Origin: Nocardioides dokdonensis FR1436
GTDB lineage: Bacteria; Actinomycetota; Actinomycetes; Propionibacteriales; Nocardioidaceae
Direction: 5' to 3'
Length of the DNA: 64,000 nt
NCBI RefSeq assembly: GCF_001653335.1
Contig: NZ_CP015079.1
Coordinates: 372,001 to 436,000, forward strand
Each line of letters opens with the position of its first letter. Position 1 is the stretch's first letter. Positions 52,671 through 61,248 of this stretch are shown here, in pieces. The notes beneath the pieces are model-generated. The model was not told the origin of the DNA and ran no database searches. It was given only the letters and a program-made list of their open reading frames with translations. The translations under genes were made by a program, and so were the position numbers.

Positions 52671-54062
52671 TCAGCCCAGCTCGTCGGCCTCGACCTCGGC
52701 CTCGGCCTCCGCCTCCCGTGCGGCCTCGGCGCGCTTGCGGCGACGGCGACGGGTGCTGCTCGCCGCATGCACCGGGCCGACCAGGCGGGGACCGGAGAGA
52801 CGCGCCTCCACCCGTGCGGCCTCCCGCTTGAGCGGCTGCGCGATGTACTCACCGAGGATCACCCCGCTGGCCAGCGCGAGCGCCACCGAGATGGCCCCGG
52901 CCATCGCGAGCAGGCCCTGCGAGGTGGCGCTGCCCCCCTCGGACAGCAACGTCAGCCCGCGGTAGATCAGCAGCCCGGGCAGCATCGGCACGATCGCGGG
53001 CACCACGACCACCAGCGGCGGGACCCGGATCCGTCCCGCCACCGTGAAGCTGACCAGACCCACGAAGACGGCCGCCACGCCCACCGACCAGGCCCGACCC
53101 ACGTCCGCGAGCTCGATCACCCGGCTGATGAGCATCGCCAGACCGGCCACCAGCGCGATGGGCGCCAGGATCCGTCGGGGTGCATAGGTCGCGTACGCGA
53201 AGGTCGCAGCCGCGATGGCCGACCCGACGGCCAGCATGCCCAGCGTCTGGAGGTTGGCCACGCCCGGTTCCAGCCGCGGGATCCGCACGCCGAGCACGGT
53301 GGCCACGCTCAGGCCGCCGGTGACGCCGGCGATGATGCCCGCCGTGGCGAGGAAGGCCTCCAGCAGCCGGGCGGAGGCGGTGACGTAGAACCCCGTCAGC
53401 GCGTCCTGGAGCGCACCCATGAAACCGATCCCGGCCAGCAGCATGATGATGTTGGCGGTCACGACCAGCGACACGTTGACCGGCAGCGGGGTGGCCCCCA
53501 CGCCCAGCGCCAGCAGCGTGGCGACCCCGCCGCCCACGACCTGCTGGTAGAACGACGGCATCCGCCGGCGCTGCATGCGCAGCTGGATGCGGTCGATGAG
53601 GACCGACGACACGATCGCCAGCGCGATGACGACCAGGTCGCCGCCGAGCTGGATCGCGACGCCGCCGCACATCAGGCCCCACCCGGCCGTGATCATGGAC
53701 CGCCGCCGGTCGTGACCCGTGGAGACGATCCGGGCCAGCTCGGTGCGCGCCTCGCGGACGTCCAGGTCGCCGTCCAGCACCCGGCGCACGAGGTGGTCGA
53801 CCTGGGTCAGGTGGTCGTAGTCGATGGCACGGTGGTTGACCTGGCGGGACGCACCGAGCGCCGGCTCCTCGGGGTCCGCCTGGTACGACATCGCCAGTGA
53901 CGTGAAGGTGATGTCGATCTCGGCGTGCCGCATGCCCAGCTCGCGCGAGAGACCCTGCATGGTCGCCGTGACGTCCGCAGCCCCCGCACCCGAGGAGAGC
54001 AGCAGCTCCCCGACCCGCAGGCAGAGGTCGATGGTCAGGTTCGCCTCACGCGGTTCGAGCAT
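52671..54062 (-). CDS. ThrE-type threonine/serine exporter
   Basis: 463 aa. The ThrE arrangement is visible: an N-terminal hydrolase-like domain (LCLRVGELLLSSGAGAADVTATM…HAEIDITFTSLAMSY), about ten membrane helices from residue 122 on, and a basic then acidic C-terminal tail (ARVEARLSG … EAEAEVEADELG). Such proteins export threonine and serine. A CACGAT hexamer 6 nt before the ATG suggests a leaderless start. Confidence 0.9.
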   Translation of the reverse strand: MLEPREANLTIDLCLRVGELLLSSGAGAADVTATMQGLSRELGMRHAEIDITFTSLAMSYQADPEEPALGASRQVNHRAIDYDHLTQVDHLVRRVLDGDLDVREARTELARIVSTGHDRRRSMITAGWGLMCGGVAIQLGGDLVVIALAIVSSVLIDRIQLRMQRRRMPSFYQQVVGGGVATLLALGVGATPLPVNVSLVVTANIIMLLAGIGFMGALQDALTGFYVTASARLLEAFLATAGIIAGVTGGLSVATVLGVRIPRLEPGVANLQTLGMLAVGSAIAAATFAYATYAPRRILAPIALVAGLAMLISRVIELADVGRAWSVGVAAVFVGLVSFTVAGRIRVPPLVVVVPAIVPMLPGLLIYRGLTLLSEGGSATSQGLLAMAGAISVALALASGVILGEYIAQPLKREAARVEARLSGPRLVGPVHAASSTRRRRRKRAEAAREAEAEAEVEADELG

Positions 54063-54126
54063 GGGGCGATCGTGTCAAAGGATGCGGGTGCGACCCGAAT
54101 TTCTGACCATGTCGTTCCGCGCACGT

Positions 54127-55239
54127 CTAGCGGGGCGGTGGGGGCAGCGCGTCGGTCGCCTCCAGCTGGTCCATCCCGGTGAGCATCAGGAGGTCGACGA
54201 CGATGGAGCGCAGCTGGGCCAGCACGACGTCGCCGGTCATCTCCGGGGAGCGCTCCACCCGCCCGGTGTCCAGCCCGACCCGCACGAGGAACGACCGGGC
54301 CGCGACCGGGACCTGGTGGGCGTCGAGCTCGGCCGCGACCACGTCGACCGCGTGGGCGAGGTCATTGGCCAGCGCGGCGTACGACGCGGGGACGGGTCGG
54401 CGGTGGTAGGCCGCGACCGCGACCTGGCGCATCAGGACCCGGGTGCTGCGGATCGCCCGGTCCATCGGGGACACCATGTCGACCATCCGCCGGATCCCGG
54501 GTCCGTGCCGCACGCGGAACGGCGAGGACGCCACCACCGCCATCCCCTCGTCGGCCGCCGCCTTCAGCTCCCGCACCAACGGGTCGGTGGAGCGCGCGTC
54601 GGCGAGCAGCTCGAGCCCGCGCTCGGCGTCGCCGTCGAGGATGACGTCCGCCGCTCCCCGCAGCAGCTCGGCCTGCTTGCGCAGCACCACCGCCGCCTGC
54701 TCGCGCGGGCGGCGCAGCGGGGCGGAGGGCACCAGCGTCGCAGCCGCCAGGGCCACGGCTCCGCCGACCAGGGCATCGGTCCACCGGGTCAGCGACGCCC
54801 CCGCCCCGGGCAGCAGACCGACCACGAAGACGCCCTGGATCGCGGCCTGGCTCAGCAGCATCGTGCCGCCGTCGAGCAGCAGCGCGACCGACATCGCCAG
54901 ACCCACGACGACGCCGAGCTGCCACCAGCCCGCACCGAGCGTCGCCACGAGCAGGTCGGCCAGGAACACCCCGAGCGCGACCCCCACGGTCACCTCGACG
55001 ACGCGACGCAGCCGCTGGCCGTAGGACGTGCCCAGGCTGACCACCGCGGCGACGGCGGCGAAGACCGGCACGTCGTGGCCCAGCACCTCGCTGGCGATCA
55101 ACCAGGCCACCGCCGCCGCGACCGAGCTCTGGGCGATGTGCCAGCGCTTGGACTTCCAGCGGGCCACCCGGCCCCGGTAGGACGAGCGGCCCCGCGCCAG
55201 TCCGCGATTCCAGATCGCGTCGATCGATCGCCCCTCCAT
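54127..55239 (-). CDS. FUSC-family membrane protein (aromatic-acid-exporter-like)
   Basis: 370 aa, ATG 55239 with a GGGAGGA box 7 nt upstream. A basic N-terminus is followed by about six helices (AQSSVAAAVAWLIASEVLG, VPVFAAVAAVVSLGTSYGQRL, VGVALGVFLADLLVATLG, …) with the FUSC motif G-x-x-YGQRLRR. The C-terminal half is a cytosolic helical domain. Relatives are inferred efflux proteins (AaeB/YccS-like); substrate unknown. Confidence 0.82.
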   Translation of the reverse strand: MEGRSIDAIWNRGLARGRSSYRGRVARWKSKRWHIAQSSVAAAVAWLIASEVLGHDVPVFAAVAAVVSLGTSYGQRLRRVVEVTVGVALGVFLADLLVATLGAGWWQLGVVVGLAMSVALLLDGGTMLLSQAAIQGVFVVGLLPGAGASLTRWTDALVGGAVALAAATLVPSAPLRRPREQAAVVLRKQAELLRGAADVILDGDAERGLELLADARSTDPLVRELKAAADEGMAVVASSPFRVRHGPGIRRMVDMVSPMDRAIRSTRVLMRQVAVAAYHRRPVPASYAALANDLAHAVDVVAAELDAHQVPVAARSFLVRVGLDTGRVERSPEMTGDVVLAQLRSIVVDLLMLTGMDQLEATDALPPPPR

Positions 55240-55266
55240 GGGGCGATCCTCCCACCTGGGCGGCCC

Positions 55267-55659
55267 TCAGCCCGCCCGGCGGGCGTACTTGATCGCCTGC
55301 TTGAGGTCGGCCAGGTCGCGGTACCAGACCTGGGTCTCCTTGCGGCAGCGCACCCGACCGATCTTCTTGGGGTACTCCTGGCACTCCGCCATCGCCTCGC
55401 TCGTGGTGGGCGGGAACTGGGTGGAGCCGTCGTAGTGCGCGATCCCGAAGCCGCTGTCGGCGTTGCCGGTCACCTTCACGATCGTGTCCGGGGCCGGGGC
55501 CTTGGTGTCCGGGGCCGCTCCGCTGACCTGGGCCGCGCCGACGACCAGGACGGTGGCGCTGGCTCCGGCGCCGAGGGCGAGCAGCAGCCGGCGACCGGCT
55601 CCGGGACGCAAAGGGCGGCTCTCGCGACGGGTCGGGTCCTGCTGGGTGGTCGAGGTCAT
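55267..55659 (-). CDS. small secreted protein, unknown function
   Basis: 130 aa from ATG 55659 with GGGAG upstream. An RR-containing N-terminus leads into a signal sequence (LLLALGAGASATVLVVGAAQVSGA). The mature part is about 80 aa, with GFGIAHYDGSTQFPPTTSEAMAEC and IGRVRCRKETQVWYRDLADLKQAI; the two cysteines could pair. No family recognised. Confidence 0.65.
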   Translation of the reverse strand: MTSTTQQDPTRRESRPLRPGAGRRLLLALGAGASATVLVVGAAQVSGAAPDTKAPAPDTIVKVTGNADSGFGIAHYDGSTQFPPTTSEAMAECQEYPKKIGRVRCRKETQVWYRDLADLKQAIKYARRAG

Positions 55660-55818
55660 GGGTCGCTCCCGAGGGGTCCGGCACCGGCAGGTCCGGTGCT
55701 CGAGAAGGACGCTAGGCAGCCCACGGCCCGCTGGGCCGGGGCCGCCGCCGGCTGGGGACGACCCCCGCTGCGGGCCACGGTGTGGACACGGGATGGCCCG
55801 CGGTGGGCGGGGGCGGCG

Positions 55819-55824
55819 TACCTT
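55819..55824 (+). promoter_or_regulatory. candidate -10 of the acyltransferase gene
   Basis: TACCTT with transcription expected near 55832, giving a leader of about 60 nt before GTG 55892. Alternatively GTG 55832 itself would be a leaderless start, 20 codons earlier. Confidence 0.35.
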
Positions 55825-55891
55825 CTCCCCTGTGGCGCTCGTCACCCTGGGGGGCGGCGGCCCGCCAGCGTCCGCCCGAGAAAGGCTCACC

Positions 55892-57301
55892 GTGGTCTCA
55901 CCGATCGATCCCACGTCCACCGGCTTCCTGCTCGCGGAGAACCGCAACATGCCGATGCACGTGGGCGGGCTGCAGCTCTTCGAGAAGCCGGACGGGGCCG
56001 GCGACGACTACATCCGCGAGATGTACGAGGCGATGAGCGACGTCGACGAGCTCGCTCCCCTGTTCCTCAAGCACCCGTACCGCTCGGTGCGCACCGGCGG
56101 GCAGCTGGTCTGGAAGCCCGACCTGCAGTTCGACGCCCACCACCACGTGCGCCACAGCGCGCTTCCCGCCCCCGGTCGCTACCGCGAGCTGTTCGACCTG
56201 TGCTCGCGCCTGCACTCGACGCGGCTCGCCTGGGAGCGCCCCCTGTGGGAGAGCCACATCATCGAGGGGCTCGCGGACGGCCGGGTCGCGCTGTACACCA
56301 AGACCCACCACGCGCTGGTCGACGGCATCTCCGCGATGCGGCTGCTGCAGAGCGTGCTGTCCACCGACCCCGACCGCCGCGGGATGCCGGCCCCGTGGGC
56401 CGCGACGCCGTCGAAGCCCCGCTCCTCGCCCCCGGCCGCCGATCCCGGCCACGGCCTCACCGACATCCCGATCTCGGCGCTGCGCAGCGCGCTCGGTCTC
56501 ACCGCCGAGGCCGCCGGGCTGCCCGGAGCCCTGGTGCGCACCCTGAGCCAGGGCGTGCGCAACGAGACCTCCGCGGTCTCCTTCCACGCCCCGCGCACGA
56601 TCTTCAACCAGAGCATCACCGGAGCCCGGCGCTTCGCCGCCGAGGACTGGCCCACCGAGCGGTTGCGGGCGATCGGCAAGGCCACCGGCACGACGATCAA
56701 CGACGTGGTGATGGCGATGTGCAGCGGCGCGATCCGCGCCTACCTGATCGAGCTCGACGCGCTGCCTGCCGCACCGTTGGTCGCGATGGTGCCGGTCGGG
56801 CTGAACGCCAAGCAGTCGCAGCACGCCTCCGCCGACGGCGGCAACGCGGTCGGCGCGGTGATGGTGCAGCTGGCCACCGACCGCTCCGACCCGGGCGAGC
56901 GGCTCCGGGCGATCCACGACTCGATGGCTGCCGGCAAGGAGGCGCTCTCGTCGATGACCCCGGTGCAGATCATGGCGATGAGCGCCCTGGGACAGGCCCC
57001 GATGATCCTGGCGCCGCTGCTGCGGATGCAGGGCATCGTGCGCCCGCCGTACAACCTGATCATCAGCAACGTGCCCGGCCCGCGCACCACCCACTACTGG
57101 AACGGCGCGCGACTGGTGGGCACCTACCCGCTGTCGATCCCCATCAACGGGATGGCGCTCAACATCACCTGCACGTCGTACGACGGGCAGATGGCCTTCG
57201 GGCTCACCGGCTGCCGGCGCACGGTCCCGCACCTGCAGCGGCTGCTGGGCCATCTCGAGAACGAGGTGGTGGCGCTGGAGCGGGCCGCCGGGGTGGCCTG
57301 A
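55892..57301 (+). CDS. wax ester synthase / diacylglycerol acyltransferase (WS/DGAT)
   Basis: 469 aa from GTG 55892 (AGAAAGG upstream). The active-site motif HHALVDG occupies 139–145; other family blocks are PLWESHIIEGL, NDVVMAMCSGAIRAYL, VPVGLNA and the C-terminal ISNVPGPR and PLSIPINGMALNIT. It esterifies acyl-CoA to diacylglycerol or fatty alcohol for storage lipid. Present in many copies in actinobacteria. Confidence 0.93.
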   Translation: MVSPIDPTSTGFLLAENRNMPMHVGGLQLFEKPDGAGDDYIREMYEAMSDVDELAPLFLKHPYRSVRTGGQLVWKPDLQFDAHHHVRHSALPAPGRYRELFDLCSRLHSTRLAWERPLWESHIIEGLADGRVALYTKTHHALVDGISAMRLLQSVLSTDPDRRGMPAPWAATPSKPRSSPPAADPGHGLTDIPISALRSALGLTAEAAGLPGALVRTLSQGVRNETSAVSFHAPRTIFNQSITGARRFAAEDWPTERLRAIGKATGTTINDVVMAMCSGAIRAYLIELDALPAAPLVAMVPVGLNAKQSQHASADGGNAVGAVMVQLATDRSDPGERLRAIHDSMAAGKEALSSMTPVQIMAMSALGQAPMILAPLLRMQGIVRPPYNLIISNVPGPRTTHYWNGARLVGTYPLSIPINGMALNITCTSYDGQMAFGLTGCRRTVPHLQRLLGHLENEVVALERAAGVA

Positions 57302-57322
57302 GCCGGCCCTCGGCCCGCGACC

Positions 57323-58495
57323 TCAGCCCAGGGTCTCCTCGACGAGTCCGCCGCCGTGGCGCTGCGCCACCGCGCGCAGGCGCGCCCGGGTGATGTCGGC
57401 GACCGTGGCCAGCCCGGCCGCGTCGGCGTTGGAGCCGGGTCGGGTCGGCTCGGCGGAGTTCACGCTGAGGCAGGTGCGGGTGCCACCGTCCTCCTCGTTG
57501 AGCATCGCGACCGCGTGACCGGTCGTGCCGCTGCCGGCGAAGAAGTCGAGCACCGCCGCGTCGTCGGGCATCGTCATCAGCACCCGCCGCAGCAGCCCGG
57601 TGGGCTTGGGCGACTCGAAGACGTGACCCACGAGCTCCTTGAGTTCGGCGACCCCGGTGTCGGTGGACCCGACCTCCTCGGCGAGCCAGATGGTGCTGAG
57701 CTTCTTGCGCCGCCCCGGGTGCAGCCAGTCGCGCTGGAAGACGTCGATGCGGTCCCCCGCCCGGCCGCGCACGGTGCGGCAGACCAGGTCGTCGGTGCGC
57801 TGGTCGATCAGCGGACGGCTCCACCGCCACACCGCCGGCCGTCCGTCGCCGAAGACCGGGCTGATCTCCTGGGCCGCGCCGAACCGCTCGGTGCGCACCT
57901 CGCCGGTGACCGGGTCGCCCCAGACGGTGAAGTGCAGGGTGCGCGCCGTGACCGGGTTGAACTTCTTGTTGGTGTTGCGCAGCGGCAGCTCGCGGTAGCG
58001 CCGACCGCTGGGCTCGTGGAGCAGCGCGAAGTCGCGCTCGTCGACCGTCTCGGCGCTGGTGGTGTCGAGCACGCACCGCCCCGGGTCGCGCGCGTAGACC
58101 AGGAGGTACTCGTGGCTGGTCGCGAAGCCGCGCCCCAGCTGGCGCCCCTTGGGGTTGAGGTTGACGACCACCTGCGCGACGAACGACGCCTCGCCGAAGA
58201 CCTCGTCGAGCAGCAGCCGCAGGTGCGCCGCCTCGTGGTCGTCGATGCTGGCGAAGAGCGCGCCGGTCGGGGCCATCAGCCCGCGGGCCGCCTCGAGACG
58301 CGGGCGCATCATCGCCACCCACGCCTGGTGGCGTGACGTCGCGGCGTCCCCGCGGATGTCGTCGCTGTAGGCGAAGTCGTTGCCGGTGTTGTACGGCGGG
58401 TCGATGTAGACCAGGTCGAAGACCCGCTCCTGGACCGCGAGATCTCGGAGCACATCGAGGTTGTCCCCCTCGACCACGGTGTTCCAGGTGCCCAC
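57323..58495 (-). CDS. solitary beta-class DNA methyltransferase (adenine-N6/cytosine-N4)
   Basis: 390 aa, GTG 58495 with a leaderless -10. The motif order is the beta class: DPPYNTGN (motif IV, about 31–38) comes first, a target-recognition region in the middle (NPKGRQLGRGFATSHEYLLVYA), and the SAM-binding FFAGSGTTGHAV (motif I) near the C-terminus. It resembles the Mod subunit of type III systems but is shorter. No restriction gene is nearby, so it may act in epigenetic regulation or be a remnant. Target sequence unknown. Confidence 0.9.
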   Translation of the reverse strand: MGTWNTVVEGDNLDVLRDLAVQERVFDLVYIDPPYNTGNDFAYSDDIRGDAATSRHQAWVAMMRPRLEAARGLMAPTGALFASIDDHEAAHLRLLLDEVFGEASFVAQVVVNLNPKGRQLGRGFATSHEYLLVYARDPGRCVLDTTSAETVDERDFALLHEPSGRRYRELPLRNTNKKFNPVTARTLHFTVWGDPVTGEVRTERFGAAQEISPVFGDGRPAVWRWSRPLIDQRTDDLVCRTVRGRAGDRIDVFQRDWLHPGRRKKLSTIWLAEEVGSTDTGVAELKELVGHVFESPKPTGLLRRVLMTMPDDAAVLDFFAGSGTTGHAVAMLNEEDGGTRTCLSVNSAEPTRPGSNADAAGLATVADITRARLRAVAQRHGGGLVEETLG

Positions 58496-58501
58496 GGCCC
58501 G

Positions 58502-58507
58502 ACCCTA
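58502..58507 (-). promoter_or_regulatory. -10 hexamer of leaderless methyltransferase promoter
   Basis: TAGGGT on the minus strand, 6 nt before GTG 58495. The 22-bp repeats start 13 bp upstream of it. Confidence 0.6.
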
Positions 58508-58519
58508 GCCCCGAGCACC

Positions 58520-58563
58520 GGGACATCTGCGCCGACTCGGTGGGATATCTGCGCCGGCTCGGC
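58520..58563. repeat. two 22-bp tandem repeats in a divergent promoter region
   Basis: Copies at 58520–58541 and 58542–58563, with cores GGGACATCTGCGCCGACTCG and GGGATATCTGCGCCGGCTCG. They lie between the methyltransferase and protease genes and have the same period and core as the repeats near hemQ and mug. Confidence 0.85.
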
Positions 58564-58593
58564 CCGTCACCAGGGGTCCTGGATCATGGTGGC

Positions 58594-59535
58594 GTGGGAT
58601 TCTGGCAGCGGCGCGCGCAGGAGCGTGCCCAGCGGCGCGCCCAGCAGCGCTGGGTGCGCGACATGGAGCGCCGCCTGGCCGACCTCGACGCGTTCGACCC
58701 CTCCGCCTTCGAGGCCGGCGGGGCCGGTCCGACCCACGGCGAGCTCTACCGCTCCGGCGGGCCCGTGCCGATGCCGGCGGGGCCGAGCGGCGCCCGTCGG
58801 CCGCGGCGCACGCACGGCCCGGTGCTGCCCGGCCTGCTGGTCGCACTGGTCCTGGCCTCCCTGGTGGTGCTGCGCGACCCCGGCGCCACCGGTGACCGGG
58901 TGCGCGAGCTGGTCGGCGGCAACCAGCGGCTGGCCGAGATCGTCGGCATCGGCGACGGGGAGGGGGCCTACGAGTTCGTGCGCATGCAGCCCCGCGGCCA
59001 GGGCCCGGTCACCTGGTCGCCGTGCAAGCCGATCCCCTACGTCGTCAACCCCGACGGCGCGCCGGCGGTGTGGGCGGAGCTGGTCGAGGAGTCGATCGCG
59101 GACGTCGAGGAGGCCTCGGGGTTCGTCTTCGACGACCAGGGCCAGACCGACGACCGCGACTTCGACCAGCGCTCGGTGGCCGCCGGTCGTGCGAGCCCGG
59201 TGCTGATCGGCTGGTCCGACGCCGACGAGACGCCCGCCCTGGCCGGCGACGTCGCCGGGCTCGGCGGCAGCGCCTGGCAGTCCCGGCAGGTCGGGCCAGA
59301 GTGGTTCGTGGCGGGCATGATCGCCCTCGACACCGACACCTTCGACCGGCTCGCGGGCCAGCGCGGCGGCGAGCAGGCGATGCGCGCGATCATCACCCAC
59401 GAGCTCGGGCACGTGCTGGGCCTGGGCCACGTCGACGACGACACCCAGCTGATGTACGGCGGCAACCTGGTGCGCAGCGAGCTCGGCGCCGGCGACCTCG
59501 AGGGCCTGGCCCGCCTCGGCGCCGTGGACTGCTGA
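58594..59535 (+). CDS. membrane-anchored matrixin-type zinc protease
   Basis: 313 aa from GTG 58594 (GATCAT 6 nt upstream). A basic, Gln/Arg-rich cytosolic N-terminus of about 65 residues precedes one membrane helix (VLPGLLVALVLASLVVL). The extracellular domain carries HELGHVLGLGH (HExxHxxGxxH) and a Met-turn in TQLMYGG. This is the metzincin signature and indicates a proteolytic or peptidolytic role outside the membrane. Related genes are frequent in Nocardioidaceae; substrates unknown. Confidence 0.87.
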   Translation: MGFWQRRAQERAQRRAQQRWVRDMERRLADLDAFDPSAFEAGGAGPTHGELYRSGGPVPMPAGPSGARRPRRTHGPVLPGLLVALVLASLVVLRDPGATGDRVRELVGGNQRLAEIVGIGDGEGAYEFVRMQPRGQGPVTWSPCKPIPYVVNPDGAPAVWAELVEESIADVEEASGFVFDDQGQTDDRDFDQRSVAAGRASPVLIGWSDADETPALAGDVAGLGGSAWQSRQVGPEWFVAGMIALDTDTFDRLAGQRGGEQAMRAIITHELGHVLGLGHVDDDTQLMYGGNLVRSELGAGDLEGLARLGAVDC

Positions 59536-59563
59536 TCCCCCACCCCCCACCGCCGGCCGAGCA

Positions 59564-59629
59564 GTCACTTCTGCACCATCGACCGGTCACTTCTGCACCA
59601 CCCACCGGTCAGCTCCTGCGTGACCCCGG
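59564..59629. repeat. 22-bp tandem repeats upstream of the exported hydrolase
   Basis: GTCACTTCTGCACCA is repeated exactly at 59564 and 59586, with a weaker third copy (GTCAGCTCCTGC) at 59608, all 22 bp apart. Related in core and period to the ACATCTGCGCC repeats. Confidence 0.8.
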
Positions 59630-59676
59630 CCCGTGGCACTCGTTGTGCCGGTCGTCACCATCCACCGGGAGCACAC

Positions 59677-61239
59677 ATGCGTCGACTCACCGCCCTGGCC
59701 ACCGCGGCCGCCACGCTGGCCACCCTGGGGCTCACCGCCCTCGGCGGGCCGGGCGCCCCGTCGGCGTACGCCGTCCCGGGCGTGCGCGCCACCGACGGCT
59801 GCGTGCGCAGCGTCCCGGAACCGGGCACGACCGAGCCGGTCGACATCTGCTTCACCGTCTTCCGCCCCGCCGGGGCCGGCGCGCGGCACCGTGTGCCGAT
59901 GATCCTCTCGAGCCACGGCTGGGGCGGGTCGCGCACCACCGATCCGGCGGCGGTGAGCGCCTTCACCGACGCCGGCTACGGCGTGCTCTCCTTCGACCAG
60001 CGCGGCTGGGGCGACTCCGGCGGCCACGCGCACGTGGAGGCCCCCGCCTTCGAGGGCCACGACGTACGCCGCCTGGTCCGGCGGGTGAGCCGGATGCGGT
60101 GGGTGCAGCAGGACCGCAAGGGCGACCCGCGCCTGGGCGCCATCGGCGGCTCCTACGGCGGCGGCTACCAGTTCCTGGGCGCCTTCGAGTCGCTGCGCAC
60201 GAAGGGCCGCCCCGTCTTCGACGCCCTCGCCCCGCAGATCACCTGGAACGACCTGTCCAGCAGCCTGGCGCCGGAGGGCGTGGTGCGCACCGAGTGGGCG
60301 CTGCTGCTCAGCGCCGCCTCGGTGCCCGACGACGCGCTCCCCCCGAACGTCTACAAGGCGCTCCTGGAGGGGGCTGCGCTCGGCGAGTGGCCCGACGGAT
60401 CGGTGCCCGGCACCGAGGACATGGTCTCGTTCATGGAGAGGAACGGGCCCGCCTGGCACGTCTCGAAGGGCCGCCGCCTGGACATCCCCGTGCTGTTCGG
60501 CCAAGGCACCACGGACGGACTGTTCCCGCTGCAGGAGGGCCTGGAGAACTGGCGCACGGCGCTGACGCCGCGCGCTCGTCGGGACAGCATCTTCGTGGGC
60601 TACAACGGTGGCCACGTGCTGCCGGCCGTCCTGCCCATGGGCGTCTCGATCACCTCCGACCCCTGCAGCGCCGCGCTCGCCGGGGGTGACTTCGAGCAGC
60701 TCACGATCCGGTTCTTCGACGAGCAGCTGCGCGGGCGCCGCACCGGGCTGGGCGGCTACGGCCGGCTGCACGTCGCGACGCCGACCGACGGGTGCCTCAC
60801 CACCCGCTCCGAGCGCCCCAACCACAGCGTCGAGATCGGCACCGTGGCCACCTCGGCCGCCGCGGGCGTCCCGGTCGGGACGCTCGTCGCCGAGGGCCCC
60901 GTCACCGTGGCGGGCTCGGCGTACCTGACCGCCGACGTGACCTCGGTCGGCGTCGAGAACCGCGCGTTCTACGGCCTCGCGATCGGCACCTCCCCGCTCA
61001 ACGCGCGGCTGGTGCAGAACAACGTGCTGCCGCTGCGCGAGCCGCTGCCGGTCGCCGGCGAGCGGCGCCGCATCCCGCTTCCGGCCGTGGGCGTCGACGT
61101 GCCCGCCGGGCAGAACCTCTACCTGCTGGCCAGCCCGTTCAGCGAGACCTTCGTGGGCATGGGCAGCCGCACGCCCGGCGCCATCCTGCTCGAGGACACG
61201 GTGGTGCACCTGCGCCGGACGCTCCTCGAGCGCCCGTAG
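59677..61239 (+). CDS. exported alpha/beta hydrolase (CocE/X-Pro dipeptidyl-peptidase-like)
   Basis: 520 aa from ATG 59677 (GGGAG 6 nt upstream). Signal peptide MRRLTALATAAATLATLGLT…AYAV. Hydrolase core: SSHGWGGSR oxyanion region, SFDQRGWGDSGG, nucleophile in GGSYGGGY, acid in GQGTTDGLFPL, and His in NGGHVLP. A beta-rich jelly-roll C-terminus (PVTVAGSAYLTADV…) is typical of CocE/X-Pro-DPP enzymes. It probably cleaves an ester or a peptide outside the cell. Confidence 0.87.
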   Translation: MRRLTALATAAATLATLGLTALGGPGAPSAYAVPGVRATDGCVRSVPEPGTTEPVDICFTVFRPAGAGARHRVPMILSSHGWGGSRTTDPAAVSAFTDAGYGVLSFDQRGWGDSGGHAHVEAPAFEGHDVRRLVRRVSRMRWVQQDRKGDPRLGAIGGSYGGGYQFLGAFESLRTKGRPVFDALAPQITWNDLSSSLAPEGVVRTEWALLLSAASVPDDALPPNVYKALLEGAALGEWPDGSVPGTEDMVSFMERNGPAWHVSKGRRLDIPVLFGQGTTDGLFPLQEGLENWRTALTPRARRDSIFVGYNGGHVLPAVLPMGVSITSDPCSAALAGGDFEQLTIRFFDEQLRGRRTGLGGYGRLHVATPTDGCLTTRSERPNHSVEIGTVATSAAAGVPVGTLVAEGPVTVAGSAYLTADVTSVGVENRAFYGLAIGTSPLNARLVQNNVLPLREPLPVAGERRRIPLPAVGVDVPAGQNLYLLASPFSETFVGMGSRTPGAILLEDTVVHLRRTLLERP

Positions 61240-61242
61240 CCT
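61237..61242 (+). promoter_or_regulatory. -10 hexamer of leaderless glycosidase promoter
   Basis: TAGCCT, 6 nt before GTG 61249. Its TAG is the stop codon of the upstream hydrolase. Confidence 0.5.
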
Positions 61243-61248
61243 GAGCCG

